The position numbers and the translations under genes are program-made. Under the pieces are notes generated by a model that searched no databases, was not told where the DNA came from, and was given only the letters and a program-made list of their open reading frames with translations. 64,000 bases of DNA from Conyzicola nivalis_A (GTDB taxonomy: Bacteria > Actinomycetota > Actinomycetes > Actinomycetales > Microbacteriaceae): contig NZ_JBEPSJ010000001.1 in NCBI RefSeq assembly GCF_040548875.1, forward strand, positions 1,426,001 through 1,490,000. The letters run 5' to 3'. Shown here one piece after another: positions 48,260-56,919 of this stretch (the stretch's first letter is position 1; each line of letters begins with the position of its first letter).

Positions 48260-48883
48260 TTACGGCGCAGCGAGCCAGGCGGGCAGGAGCGACATGAGCT
48301 GGTCGACGAGTTCGTCTGCCGAGACGGGATCGTCGCTGCGGATCCAGTGCGCGAGCAGACCGAGAGAACCGGATGCGGTGTAGATCGCGACGGCATCGGC
48401 AGAGAGACCGTGTGGAATTTCAGGAAGCAGGGCGATCGTCGCCCGCACCTGCGCCGCGTAGCCCTCGACGGCCTGTGTGAAGACCGCGGAGGTGAAGGGA
48501 AGCGCGAGCATGCTCGCGTAGAGGGCGCGGTGCTGAACGAGGTGTCCGACCAGGCGCACCTGCGCGAGCCGCGCCGCCTCGGCTCCGCTGACGATGTGGT
48601 GGCGCCGCAGTTCGACGTCTTCGGCACCGATCGATTCGAAGGCGCCGCGCAGAACCTGAACCGCGAGTTCGTCGATGCCCGAGAAGTGGGTGTAGAACGA
48701 GCTGCGGCCGATGCCGGCGGTTCGCACGATCGCGGCGACAGTGATCGGCCCGTCCCCCGCAGCGAGTTCCGCCACGGAGTCGAGAATCGCCTGACGCGTG
48801 CGGGTCACCCGCGGATCGCCGGACGAGCGGATGCCCTTGCGGGTCTCGTGCAGCGGGGTGACGATCGCGTCGGCGCGTTCCAT
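48260..48883 (-). CDS. TetR family transcriptional regulator
   Basis: 207 residues. HTH: RTRQAILDSVAELAAGDGPITVAAIVRTAGIGRSSFYTHFSGIDELAVQVL (about residues 27-77). The C-terminal half is helical and typical of ligand-binding TetR domains. A 24 bp palindrome (48902-48925) 18 bp upstream of its start is the likely operator, so the regulator probably represses itself and the SDR gene. The inducer may be the SDR substrate (inference). Confidence 0.9.
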   Translation of the reverse strand: MERADAIVTPLHETRKGIRSSGDPRVTRTRQAILDSVAELAAGDGPITVAAIVRTAGIGRSSFYTHFSGIDELAVQVLRGAFESIGAEDVELRRHHIVSGAEAARLAQVRLVGHLVQHRALYASMLALPFTSAVFTQAVEGYAAQVRATIALLPEIPHGLSADAVAIYTASGSLGLLAHWIRSDDPVSADELVDQLMSLLPAWLAAP

Positions 48884-48901
48884 ACTCGCCAGCCTACGCT
48901 A

Positions 48902-48925
48902 ACTTCTGGACAGGTGTCTAGAAGT
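48902..48925. promoter_or_regulatory. TetR operator-like palindrome
   Basis: Outer arms ACTTCT/AGAAGT and inner GACA/TGTC are perfectly paired; 10 of 12 positions per half match. Located 18 bp upstream of the TetR start. Confidence 0.75.
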
Positions 48926-48930
48926 TTGGA

Positions 48931-50148
48931 CTAGGAGCCGGCGATGCGAGCCACCTTCAGCGCGAGGTGCCGCCGCTCGGCGACGCTCGCCGTTCCGCGC
49001 ATCGCCGCGCGGTACGCCTCCGCCGCTGCCGCGGGCTCCCCGGCGAGCTCGAGCAGGTGACCGCGCACCACGTCGTAGCGGTGGGTGTGCGCGATGCCCG
49101 GCTCGGCCGCGATCGTGCCGAGCAGCGCGAGCCCGGCGCGGGGACCATCGACCATCGCGACAGCCACGGCGCGGTTCAGCGTGACGACCGGCCCGGGCGC
49201 CACCTGCTCGAGCACCGTGTACAGGGCGAGTATCTGCGGCCAGTCCGTGGCATCCGCCGTCGCCGCCTCGTCGTGCAGGGCCGCGATCGCGGCCTGCAGC
49301 TGGTACGGCCCGACGGGGCAGGCGCCGAGCGTCGCGTCGAGCAGCTCGACGCCCTCGGCGATGAGCGGCGCGACCCACCGCGAGCGGTCCTGGTCGGCGA
49401 GCGGCACGAGCATCCCGTCGGCGAGCTCGCGCGCGGGACGCCGGGCGTCGGTGAGCAGCATGAGCGCCAGGAGTCCGGCTACTTCTCCGTTCGATGGGAG
49501 ACCGGCCCGAAGCATCCGCGTCATCCGTATCGCCTCGTCGGTGAGGTCGGCGCCCGACGCCGAGGTGCGCGACCCCGGCGTGTAGCCCTCGTTGAAGATC
49601 AGGTAGAGCACCTGCAGCACGACCGCGAGCCGTTCGGCGCGCTCGGCGGGAGGCGGCGGCTCGAATGCGAGACCGGCCGCGCGGATCTGCTGCTTTGCCC
49701 TGCTGATGCGCTGCGCCATGGTCGACTCGGGAACGAGAAACGCCTTTGCGATCTCGGCGGTGGTGAGGCCGCCGACGGCGCGTAGTGTGAGGGCGAGCTG
49801 CGACGGCTGCGACAGGGCGGGATGACAGCAGAGGTAGAGCAGGGTGAGCGAGTCGTCGTGGTCCGACACCTCGCCGCGCGTCTCGAGCGCCGCGACCGTG
49901 TTCTCCCGCTCACGCCGAGCGCTGTCGCTGCGCACCGCGTCGATGAAGCGGCGGGATGCCACGGCGAGCAGCCAGGCGCGCGGATTGTCGGGGATTCCGG
50001 CATCCGCCCACTGGGCGCTGGCCGCGAGCAGCGCCTCCTGCACGGCGTCCTCGGCGAGGTCCCACTGACCGTGCCTGCGCGCGAGCATGCCGACGACCTG
50101 CGGCGCCAGCTCGCGCAGCAGGTCGACGACGGCGCGGTCCGAGCTCAC
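48931..50148 (-). CDS. ECF42-type RNA polymerase sigma factor, module 2
   Basis: 405 residues. Region 2: LAPQVVGMLARRHGQWDLAEDAVQEALLAASAQWADAGIPDNPRAWLLAVASRRFIDAVRSD. Region 4: TLRAVGGLTTAEIAKAFLVPESTMAQRISRAKQQIRAAG. A C-terminal TPR-like domain from about residue 180 includes LNRAVAVAMVDGPRAGLALLGTIAAEP, as in ECF42. GTG 50148 overlaps the stop of the YCII gene (GTGA). Paralogue of the gene at 41062 but clearly diverged, so the two may control different stimuli. Confidence 0.92.
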   Translation of the reverse strand: MSSDRAVVDLLRELAPQVVGMLARRHGQWDLAEDAVQEALLAASAQWADAGIPDNPRAWLLAVASRRFIDAVRSDSARRERENTVAALETRGEVSDHDDSLTLLYLCCHPALSQPSQLALTLRAVGGLTTAEIAKAFLVPESTMAQRISRAKQQIRAAGLAFEPPPPAERAERLAVVLQVLYLIFNEGYTPGSRTSASGADLTDEAIRMTRMLRAGLPSNGEVAGLLALMLLTDARRPARELADGMLVPLADQDRSRWVAPLIAEGVELLDATLGACPVGPYQLQAAIAALHDEAATADATDWPQILALYTVLEQVAPGPVVTLNRAVAVAMVDGPRAGLALLGTIAAEPGIAHTHRYDVVRGHLLELAGEPAAAAEAYRAAMRGTASVAERRHLALKVARIAGS

Positions 50149-50504
50149 TGAACGGGCGGCCCCGCCGGAACCGGACGCAGCTCGACGACCTCCGACCACT
50201 GCACGATCTCGCCGCAGATCTCGAGCGCGCGCTCCTCGCTCGCGACGTCGACGATCCAGAATCCGATGATCGACTCCTTCGCCTCCGCGAACGGACCGTC
50301 GGTCGCGACGGGCTGCCCGTTCTCGAGCCGCACGACCTTGGCCTGGCTGCCGTCGGCGAGACCCTCGTTGTAGACCATCTCGCCGGAGGCACGCAGCCTC
50401 ACGTCGATGTCGATCATGAACGCGATCATCTCGTTGATCCACTCGGGCGTCTTCGTGGCGCCCATCTCTGACGCGCTTCCGAACATGGCGATCATGTACT
50501 TCAT
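50145..50504 (-). CDS. YCII/DGPF domain protein of ECF42 module 2
   Basis: 119 residues. MKYMIAMFGSASEM start, VATDGPFAEAKESIIGFWIVDVASEERALEICGEI with the DGPF motif (about residues 88-91), and the terminal VVELRPVPAGPPV. Single YCII domain, function unknown; always paired with ECF42 sigma factors. CAAGGAG lies 6 nt upstream of ATG 50504. Confidence 0.92.
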   Translation of the reverse strand: MKYMIAMFGSASEMGATKTPEWINEMIAFMIDIDVRLRASGEMVYNEGLADGSQAKVVRLENGQPVATDGPFAEAKESIIGFWIVDVASEERALEICGEIVQWSEVVELRPVPAGPPVQ

Positions 50505-50554
50505 CGTTCACTCCTTGAATTTCGGATGCCCCGGATGAGCACCTTCACGCATGA

Positions 50555-50581
50555 GTCGTAGCCGCTGCGGCATTCTCGACA
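50555..50581 (-). promoter_or_regulatory. ECF42-type promoter TGTCGA-N17-CGAC
   Basis: On the minus strand TGTCGA (50581-50576), 17 nt, CGAC (50558-50555), 50 nt upstream of the YCII start. Same spacing as module 1. Confidence 0.75.
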
Positions 50582-50594
50582 TTAGCGAGAAGGG

Positions 50595-51023
50595 CTATTC
50601 GCCCGACGATGCGTCTCTGATCGCGATGTTGTCGGCGACGAAGTGCCAGCCGTTGGCGTCGGGCAGCCTGCCGCCCGCGGTGAACAGGACCTCTTTGCCG
50701 TCAGAGCCGGTCGACGTCAACGGCAGTCCTGGAGAGCACGCCACTCCCCAGTCGTCCGCGTCACGAACATGCACCAGACAGAGGTTCGAGGAGTTGGCCA
50801 TTTTCGCTGCGAAATACGGCGTCTCCTCAATCTCTGCGAGAAGCCGCGTCGAATCCGGCGCGAGGTCGGACGCCTCGATGATCGCCGTCGGCACCTCGTC
50901 GTCTGCCGTCTGCTCGCGGTCGAACGCGGAGACGCCGCTCGTATTGACAGTGCATCCGCTCAACGTGAGTCCCGCGGTGAGCGCCAGAGCGACAACCGCA
51001 ACCCGAGCAATATTCGTACTCAT
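50595..51023 (-). CDS. Predicted lipoprotein
   Basis: 142 residues from ATG 51023 (MSTNIARVAVVALALTAGLTLSGCTVN). Lipobox LSGC with Cys at about residue 24. The mature domain is small, with a conserved-looking EETPYFAAKMANSSNLCLVHVRDADDWGVACSPGLPLTSTG, two Cys that could pair, and GGRLPDANGWHFVADNIAIR. This resembles small actinobacterial lipoproteins of unknown function. GTG 51038 is an alternative start. Confidence 0.8.
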   Translation of the reverse strand: MSTNIARVAVVALALTAGLTLSGCTVNTSGVSAFDREQTADDEVPTAIIEASDLAPDSTRLLAEIEETPYFAAKMANSSNLCLVHVRDADDWGVACSPGLPLTSTGSDGKEVLFTAGGRLPDANGWHFVADNIAIRDASSGE

Positions 51024-51076
51024 GCCCCATAGTGGCACACGCCGGGTTCGAGGGCGAGAGCGGTTTCGCGGGCGGC

Positions 51077-51532
51077 CTACTCGACCGGCGGTGTGCCATC
51101 CTTCTTCAGCTCTTCGGCGAGCATCACGATGATGCCGCTCGGCCCGCGCACGTAGGTGAGCTTGTAGACGTCTTCATACGTGGCCACCCCGCGCAATGGG
51201 TGGCAGCCGTGCTTCGCGGCGATTGCGAGGGCTTCGTCGATGTCGTCGACCGAGAAGGCGACGCGGTGCATACCGATCTCGTTCGGAAGCGTGGGCTGCG
51301 TCTCGATCGCCTCAGGGTGGATGTACTCGAAGAGCTCGAGTCGGCCGTGGCCGTCTGGCGTCTGCAGCATGGCGATTCTGGCGTGGTTGCCGTCGAGGCC
51401 GACGGCGGTGTCGGTCCAGTCGCCGCTGACGGTGTCGCGGCCGACCACGACGAGACCGAGGTCGGTGAAGAAGGCGATAGTCGCGTCGAGATCGCGAACG
51501 GCGATGCCGACATTCTCCAGTGTGATGGGCAT
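51077..51532 (-). CDS. VOC family protein (methylmalonyl-CoA epimerase-like)
   Basis: 151 residues. LENVGIAVRDLDATIAFFTDLGLVVVGRD, then ARIAMLQTPDGHGRLELFEYIHPEA and MHRVAFSVDDIDEALAIAAKHGC, with Glu/His at metal-binding positions (RLELFEY, MHRVAFSV). Pattern like methylmalonyl-CoA epimerases and lactoylglutathione-lyase-like VOC enzymes; substrate uncertain. ATG 51532 follows TAGCAT by 7 nt (leaderless). Confidence 0.88.
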   Translation of the reverse strand: MPITLENVGIAVRDLDATIAFFTDLGLVVVGRDTVSGDWTDTAVGLDGNHARIAMLQTPDGHGRLELFEYIHPEAIETQPTLPNEIGMHRVAFSVDDIDEALAIAAKHGCHPLRGVATYEDVYKLTYVRGPSGIIVMLAEELKKDGTPPVE

Positions 51533-51586
51533 GCGACTCATGCTAGCGAGGTGGCCTGGCGGCTTCGCCAGCCGCAACCCGGTCGG

Positions 51587-52489
51587 TCAGGCGCGGCCCT
51601 TCCAGCCGGACGTGCTGCGGCCGTAGTCGAGTCGGTGCGCCTGAACGGCGTCGTACGTGAGGCGCAGCGATTCGTCCGCAGCCTCGTAGTTGCCCTGCAG
51701 CAGGCGCACGACGAGAAAGTCGACGAGCGCCATCTGCGCGATGCGGCTCGCCATCGCTCCCGAGCGGTAGCGAGTCTCGCGTGCGCTCGTTGCCAGCACG
51801 AGATCGGCGAGGGAACCGAGCGGCGACTCGGGGAAGTTGGTGATTGCAACTGTGGTCGCACCGGCGGCCTTCGCGATCTCGAGGCTGTGGTTCGTCTCGA
51901 CCGAGAGGCCGGAATGCGAGATTCCGATGGCGACACAACCGGGCCGGCTCAGCGCCACCGAGGTCAGGGCGAGGTGCGTGTCGACCCAGCAGTACGAGCT
52001 GAAGCCGATGCGGTGCAGCTTCTGGTGCAGATCCTGCCCCGTGAGACCGCTCGACGCCACGCCGAAGATGTCGATGCGCGGTGCGTTGCGCAGCGCCTCG
52101 ACCACGGCGTCGAGCGCGACGAGGTCGAGGGCTCGTGCGGTCTCCTCAATCGCCCTCGCCTCCTGGTACGCCACCTTGGTGACCACGTCGAGCGCGCTGT
52201 CGGCCGGGTCGATGTCGGCGTCGGCGACCTGGAAGTGGTCGCGGTCGGCCTGCTCCCGGCTGAGGGCGGAGGCAAGCGCCATCCGGAAATCGCGGTAGCC
52301 GGAGAAGCCGACCGACTGGCACAGCCGCGCCACGCTCGCCTGCGACGTCGCGCAATGCGCGGCCAGCTCGTTGATCGTGGAGTCGATCACGATTGACGGG
52401 TTCTCGAGAACGGCCTCGGCGATTCGGCGTTCGACGTTGCTGAGCGTCGGGAGGCGCTGACGGAGCGCGAGCAGGACATCGGTGGACAT
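51587..52489 (-). CDS. murR: MurR/RpiR family regulator of the amino-sugar locus
   Basis: 300 residues. N-terminal RpiR-type HTH: LRQRLPTLSNVERRIAEAVLENPSIVIDSTINELAAHCATSQASVARLCQSVGFSGYRDFRMAL (residues 10-73). C-terminal SIS sugar-phosphate-binding domain: RIDIFGVASSGLTGQDLHQKLHRIG, AIGISHSGLSVETNHSLEIAKAAGATTVAITNFPESPLGSLADLVL. Likely senses MurNAc-6P or GlcNAc-6P and controls the divergent murQ operon. AGGAG upstream of ATG 52489 includes the stop of the serine hydrolase gene, so the pair is coupled. Confidence 0.88.
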   Translation of the reverse strand: MSTDVLLALRQRLPTLSNVERRIAEAVLENPSIVIDSTINELAAHCATSQASVARLCQSVGFSGYRDFRMALASALSREQADRDHFQVADADIDPADSALDVVTKVAYQEARAIEETARALDLVALDAVVEALRNAPRIDIFGVASSGLTGQDLHQKLHRIGFSSYCWVDTHLALTSVALSRPGCVAIGISHSGLSVETNHSLEIAKAAGATTVAITNFPESPLGSLADLVLATSARETRYRSGAMASRIAQMALVDFLVVRLLQGNYEAADESLRLTYDAVQAHRLDYGRSTSGWKGRA

Positions 52490-52496
52490 GGTGCTC

Positions 52497-53555
52497 CTAG
52501 AGGTGCGCTGCATCGTCGGCGATCCGGCGGCGAAGTGCGCCGAGATCGGGCCCGTGCCGCGACGGATGAACGCGGTTGGTAAGGATTATTACAGAGTGCG
52601 CACCACCGGGCACGGTGAGCAGGCTCGTGCCGGTGAAGCCGGTGTGCCCGATCGCGCCGCGTGCGGCGAGCGACCCCATCCACGCCGTGTCGGCGATCCG
52701 TGGCCCGAGCGCTTGACCGTACGGCGGCCGCTCCCCCACGGCGGAGGGCAGACGGTCGGTCGTCATCGCCTCGACGACCCACTCGGGCAGCACTCGGCGC
52801 GAGCCCGTAGTCCCGCCCCGCCGAAGCAGCTCGGCGAATCGCAGGAGGTCGGCGGCGCTGCCGAACAGACCGGCATTTCCGGCGATACCGCCCAGCGCCC
52901 AGGCCGTCTCGTCGTGGACCTTGCCGTGCACCAGTCCGCGCGGAGGCTGCACCTCGGTCGCCGCAATCGATCCCCGGAGGGCGGCCTCCGGCGCGAATCC
53001 CGTCTCCTGCAGGCCGAGCGGGTCGAGGATCACGCGACGCACCACTGCGTCGAGGCGCTCGCCCGCGACGGCCTCGGCGGCGAGCCCCGCCCAGATGTAG
53101 CCGACGCACGAATACCGGTGGCGGTCACCGGGCGTGGCCTCGGGCTGGGCGGATCGAAACCGGCGCCAGGCACCGTCGTCGCGCACTCGGTCGGGCCATT
53201 CCGCGGGCCAGCCGGCCGTGTGGCGGAGGAGGTCGGCGAACGTGGTCGCGCGGGCTCGACCATCGCGGAACTCGGGAAGCACGTCGGCGACGAGGTCGTG
53301 GTCGCGCAGTCCGCGCTCGTCGAGAGCGACGAGCAGCGCGGCGGCCGTGAACAGCTTGGTGATCGACGCGAGGTCGAATCTCGTATCCATGCTGGTCGGG
53401 GCGGGCGGCACTCCCCCGTCACCGTGCGCGCGAGTGTGCACCCCGGCGAAGGCCTCGACGACGTCGCCGTCGATGCTCACCATCGCGACCGCCGCGGATG
53501 CCACGGGCCGGTCTCCCGAGGTGGCCTCGGTGAGCAGGGTGTCGAGTGACGTCAT
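52497..53555 (-). CDS. Serine hydrolase, beta-lactamase-like, in amino-sugar locus
   Basis: 352 residues. SxxK as SITK in FDLASITKLFTAAALL (about residue 64). The second motif reads YSCVGY, so Cys replaces the Asn of YxN. HTGFTGTSLLTVPG carries the KTG-like HTG triad. No signal peptide. Homologues sit in MurNAc-recycling clusters (YbbE-like of Bacillus), where a role in muropeptide or MurNAc processing is suspected. AACAAT lies 6 nt upstream of ATG 53555. First gene of the murR transcript. Confidence 0.87.
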   Translation of the reverse strand: MTSLDTLLTEATSGDRPVASAAVAMVSIDGDVVEAFAGVHTRAHGDGGVPPAPTSMDTRFDLASITKLFTAAALLVALDERGLRDHDLVADVLPEFRDGRARATTFADLLRHTAGWPAEWPDRVRDDGAWRRFRSAQPEATPGDRHRYSCVGYIWAGLAAEAVAGERLDAVVRRVILDPLGLQETGFAPEAALRGSIAATEVQPPRGLVHGKVHDETAWALGGIAGNAGLFGSAADLLRFAELLRRGGTTGSRRVLPEWVVEAMTTDRLPSAVGERPPYGQALGPRIADTAWMGSLAARGAIGHTGFTGTSLLTVPGGAHSVIILTNRVHPSRHGPDLGALRRRIADDAAHL

Positions 53556-53598
53556 CACACCATTGTTACAGGCGTGTGAAGAAAATCCCCATAAGTGT

Positions 53599-53626
53599 TT
53601 GCAATCGCGTGAATTTGCTCCATACT
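53599..53626 (+). promoter_or_regulatory. murQ operon promoter with overlapping dyad
   Basis: TTGCAA (53599-53604), 16 nt, CATACT (53621-53626). GTGAA (53609-53613) and TTCAC (53629-53633) flank the -10, a position suited to MurR binding. AAGGAG precedes the murQ ATG. Confidence 0.55.
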
Positions 53627-53676
53627 GCTTCACAGCCGCACACTCGGCCAGGCATGAGAATGAAGGAGTTCCTACG

Positions 53677-54615
53677 ATGCGACATCCCGCAACCGACCCG
53701 ATGCTCGACGGCGACGACTACCTGCCGGCGACGGAGCGACGTCTCGAGGCGTCGATGGGGCTCGACACGATGTCGTCTCTCGAGATCCTGAACCTGCTCG
53801 CCTCTCAGGACCGGGTCGCGGTCGACGCGGTCACCGACGCCGCCGCCGATCTGGCCGAGCTCGTCGACGTCGCCGCAGACCGCATCCGGCGCGGAGGGTC
53901 GGTGCACTACTTCGGCGCGGGAACCTCGGGCCGTCTCGCGGTGCTCGACGCGGCCGAGCTGCTGCCCACCTACAACCTGGACTCCGGCGTCGTCGTCGCC
54001 CACATGGCCGGCGGCCCCGCTGCGCTGGTCAAGTCGGTGGAGAACGTCGAAGACTCGCAGGAAGAGGGCCGCGCCGACGCCGACGGCCTCGGCCCGAACG
54101 ACGTCGCGATCGGCCTCGCCGCCTCTGGCAACACCCCGTATGTCGGCGGCGCGCTCGCCGCGGCGCGCGATGCCGGCGCGTACACCGCGCTCATCTCGTC
54201 CAACTCCCGAGCCTCGCTCGCGCCGCTCGCCGACACGGTCGTACTGCTCGAGACCGGGCCCGAGGTCGTCACCGGCTCCACCAGGCTCAAGGCCGGAACC
54301 GCCGAGAAGCTGGCGCTCAACGGCTTTTCCACCGCGTTGATGATCGCGCTCGGCCGCACCTGGTCGAACCTCATGGTCTCGGTCGTCGCCAGCAACGAGA
54401 AGCTGCGCCGACGCACCGTGCGCATCCTCATGCAGGCGACCGATCTGAGCGAGGCGGAGAGCCAGGCCGCACTCGGCGCGGCCGGAGGCGACCTCAAGGT
54501 CGCGATCGTCGCCTCGGTCGCCGGAGTCGACGCGGACTCGGCCCGTGCATCGCTCGCCCAGAACTCGGAATCCGTGCGCGACGCGCTCGCGGGTCTCGCC
54601 ACCGTTTCATCCTGA
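53677..54615 (+). CDS. murQ: N-acetylmuramic acid 6-phosphate etherase
   Basis: 312 residues. SIS-fold lyase: SVHYFGAGTSGRLAVLDAAELLPTYN (residues 75-100, with the phosphate loop and a catalytic-region Glu at 94), VAIGLAASGNTPYVGGALAAARDAGAYTALISSN, and TGSTRLKAGTAEKLALNGFSTALM. It cleaves the D-lactyl ether of MurNAc-6P to GlcNAc-6P and D-lactate. Length fits the family (about 300). First gene of an operon with the importer, kinase, oxidase and NagB. Divergent from murR. Confidence 0.95.
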   Translation: MRHPATDPMLDGDDYLPATERRLEASMGLDTMSSLEILNLLASQDRVAVDAVTDAAADLAELVDVAADRIRRGGSVHYFGAGTSGRLAVLDAAELLPTYNLDSGVVVAHMAGGPAALVKSVENVEDSQEEGRADADGLGPNDVAIGLAASGNTPYVGGALAAARDAGAYTALISSNSRASLAPLADTVVLLETGPEVVTGSTRLKAGTAEKLALNGFSTALMIALGRTWSNLMVSVVASNEKLRRRTVRILMQATDLSEAESQAALGAAGGDLKVAIVASVAGVDADSARASLAQNSESVRDALAGLATVSS

Positions 54616-54649
54616 CCACCACGCAATCCACCCCAGAAGGAGATCAACC

Positions 54650-55945
54650 ATGAGGCGCAAACTTCTCACCCTCGCCGCGTTCGCCGCCGGCTCAGCAATG
54701 CTGCTGAGCGGCTGCGCTCCGTCGGCTCCCGCCGGCACCGGCGCCGACAGCTCGGACTCCGCCGACGACGTGACCCTGAAGGTCTGGTCGTGGCGCACCG
54801 AGGACATCGAGAAGTACAACTCGATCTTCGACGTCTACGAGAAGGAGAACCCCGGCGTCACCGTCGAGTTCGAGGCATTCCAGAACACCGAGTACAACCA
54901 GATCTTGACGACGGGACTCGCCGGCAGCGACGGACCCGACATCCCGATGGTGCGCGCCTACGGGCAGCTGCAGCCGAACATCGTCGCCGGACAGCTCGAG
55001 CCGATCGACGGCAAGGTCGACGGCCTCGACGAGATCGCCCCGAGCGTGATCGCGGGCGCCGTCGGCAAGGAAGACGGCAAGACCTACGCGGTGCCGCTCG
55101 CCACCCAGACCCTGCAGATGTTCTACAACAAAGACATCTTCAAGGAGAACGACCTCGAGGTGCCCACCACCTGGAAGGAGTTCGTCGCGGTGAACGAGAC
55201 GCTGCTCGCCAACGACGTCACTCCCATCGCGCTGGGCGCGAAGGACGACTGGATCCTGCCGATCTTCGCCGACATCATCGGCTCCGGCCGCTATGGCGGA
55301 AGCGAGTTCGAGAAGAAGGTGCTCGACGGCAGCGCCACCTTCGAGGACCCCGACTACGTCGCCTCGCTGCAATTGGTCGAGGACATGAAGAAGTACATGA
55401 CTCCGGATGTCGTCGGCGTCAGCTACACCGACAGCCAGATCCAGTTCACCTCCGGGCAGGCGGCGCAGTTCCCGGGCGGCTCGTTCGAGATCGCGACCTT
55501 CTCGACGCAGGCACCCGACATGAACATCGGCTCCTACCAGGTGCCGCTGCCTCCCAAGGCAGTCGCCGAGGCACCCGTCACGCCCGCCTACGCCGACGGC
55601 AACTTCGCGATCAACTCGAAGTCGCCCAACAAGGAGGCCGCGTTCAAGCTGCTCAACTGGTTCGCCACCCCCGAGTTCGGGCAGCTCGTCGCCGACGACC
55701 TGAACCAGTTCTCCGCCGTGCCCGGAGTGGAGTACTCCGACAAGGTCATGGCCGAGGCGTGGGACAACTACGAGAAGAGCAAGGCACCGTACCTGCTGCT
55801 GGTGAACTTCCGTTACGGTGAGCCGCTCGGTACCGCCGTTCTGGGCCAGCAGGTTCAGAAGATGCTGCTGGGTGAGCAGGATGCCGCTGGCGCCGCCTCC
55901 ACCCTGCAGACCGGCATCTCCCAGTGGTTCACACCCACCAAGTAG
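54650..55945 (+). CDS. ABC sugar importer, solute-binding lipoprotein
   Basis: 431 residues. Signal peptide with lipobox LLSGC (Cys about 22). The mature protein is a family 1 extracellular sugar-binding protein: VTLKVWSWRTEDIEKYNSIFDVYEKENPGVTVEFEAF at the N-terminus and AVPLATQTLQMFYNKDIFKENDLEVPTTWKEFVAVNE. By context the ligand is probably MurNAc, GlcNAc or a muropeptide sugar. AGAAGGAG precedes ATG 54650. No ATPase gene is in the operon, so the importer likely uses a shared MsiK/MalK-type ATPase. Confidence 0.93.
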   Translation: MRRKLLTLAAFAAGSAMLLSGCAPSAPAGTGADSSDSADDVTLKVWSWRTEDIEKYNSIFDVYEKENPGVTVEFEAFQNTEYNQILTTGLAGSDGPDIPMVRAYGQLQPNIVAGQLEPIDGKVDGLDEIAPSVIAGAVGKEDGKTYAVPLATQTLQMFYNKDIFKENDLEVPTTWKEFVAVNETLLANDVTPIALGAKDDWILPIFADIIGSGRYGGSEFEKKVLDGSATFEDPDYVASLQLVEDMKKYMTPDVVGVSYTDSQIQFTSGQAAQFPGGSFEIATFSTQAPDMNIGSYQVPLPPKAVAEAPVTPAYADGNFAINSKSPNKEAAFKLLNWFATPEFGQLVADDLNQFSAVPGVEYSDKVMAEAWDNYEKSKAPYLLLVNFRYGEPLGTAVLGQQVQKMLLGEQDAAGAASTLQTGISQWFTPTK

Positions 55946-55977
55946 CACGACCGAATAGGCGAGAAGGAATGAAGACC

Positions 55978-56919
55978 ATGTCCGTTACGAACACGCGCAG
56001 GAGCCGGCACATCGGCATAACCCTGTCCAAGCGCACGGGTTTGGTCTTCATCCTTCCCGCCCTGATCCTCTTCACCGTCTTCGTCCTGTACCCGCTGTTG
56101 ACCGCGCTCAGCTACTCCTTCTTCAACTGGACGGGCATCGTGCGCGGCGACTTCTCGGTGCTCGACAACTACGTGACGCTGTTCACGAAGCTGCCGTACC
56201 GCGACCAGGTGCCGAACGCGTTCTTCCATAACGTCCTGTTGTTCGTGGGTGCCATGGTGTTCCAGAACACCGTCGGTCTCGGGCTCGCGGTTCTGCTCCA
56301 CCGCCTCAAGCGGTTCAAGCGGTTCTTCCAGACGATCTTCACGCTCCCCTATCTCGTGTCGCCGCTCGTCGTCGGGTACCTGTGGTCGCTCATGCTGTCG
56401 CCGCTCTTCGGGCCGGTGAACTTCATCCTCAAGGCGGTCGGCCTCGAGGAGTTCGCCCAGCCATGGCTCGGCAACCCGGCCACGGCCATCTGGGTCGTCG
56501 TGTTCGTGACGGCGTGGCAGTGGGTCGGGTTCCCGGTGCTGCTCTACGGCGCAGCGCTCGGCGGCATCCCGCAGGAGATCGAAGAGGCCGCGTCTCTCGA
56601 CGGCGCTTCGTCCTGGCAGCGCTTCCGCGAGGTCACCTTTCCGCTGCTCACCCCCGCCATCGGCACCGTGAGCGTGCTCACCTTCATCGGAGCGATGGAA
56701 GCCTTCGCGATCCCGTACGCCCTGGGCGGCTCGCAGGGCTCGCCGGCTGGCGCGACAGACGTCCTCAGCCTGCTGTTCTACCGCACCGCCTTCGAGTCGG
56801 GGGCGTCCAACGCCATCGGCACGTCGTCGGCGATCGCCACCCTGCTCTTCGTGTTCATCTTCGGAGTCGCAGTCTTCATCACCTGGTTCATGCGCAAGGC
56901 CGAACGGAAGCTCTACTGA
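55978..56919 (+). CDS. ABC sugar importer, permease 1 (MalF type)
   Basis: 313 residues, six membrane segments. The EAA loop reads GGIPQEIEEAASLDGASSWQRFREVTFPLLTPAI (about residues 200-233), which contacts the ATPase. Partner of the next permease. ATG 55978 is favoured over ATG 55969 because GAAGGA lies 9 nt upstream. The stop overlaps the next start (TGATG). Confidence 0.93.
   Translation: MSVTNTRRSRHIGITLSKRTGLVFILPALILFTVFVLYPLLTALSYSFFNWTGIVRGDFSVLDNYVTLFTKLPYRDQVPNAFFHNVLLFVGAMVFQNTVGLGLAVLLHRLKRFKRFFQTIFTLPYLVSPLVVGYLWSLMLSPLFGPVNFILKAVGLEEFAQPWLGNPATAIWVVVFVTAWQWVGFPVLLYGAALGGIPQEIEEAASLDGASSWQRFREVTFPLLTPAIGTVSVLTFIGAMEAFAIPYALGGSQGSPAGATDVLSLLFYRTAFESGASNAIGTSSAIATLLFVFIFGVAVFITWFMRKAERKLY

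Noticed and set aside
48260..48883. Same operator class as the 6641 site for the second TetR protein
   Set aside because: Its palindrome has a different sequence (ACTTCT...AGAAGT), so the two TetR proteins should not share sites.
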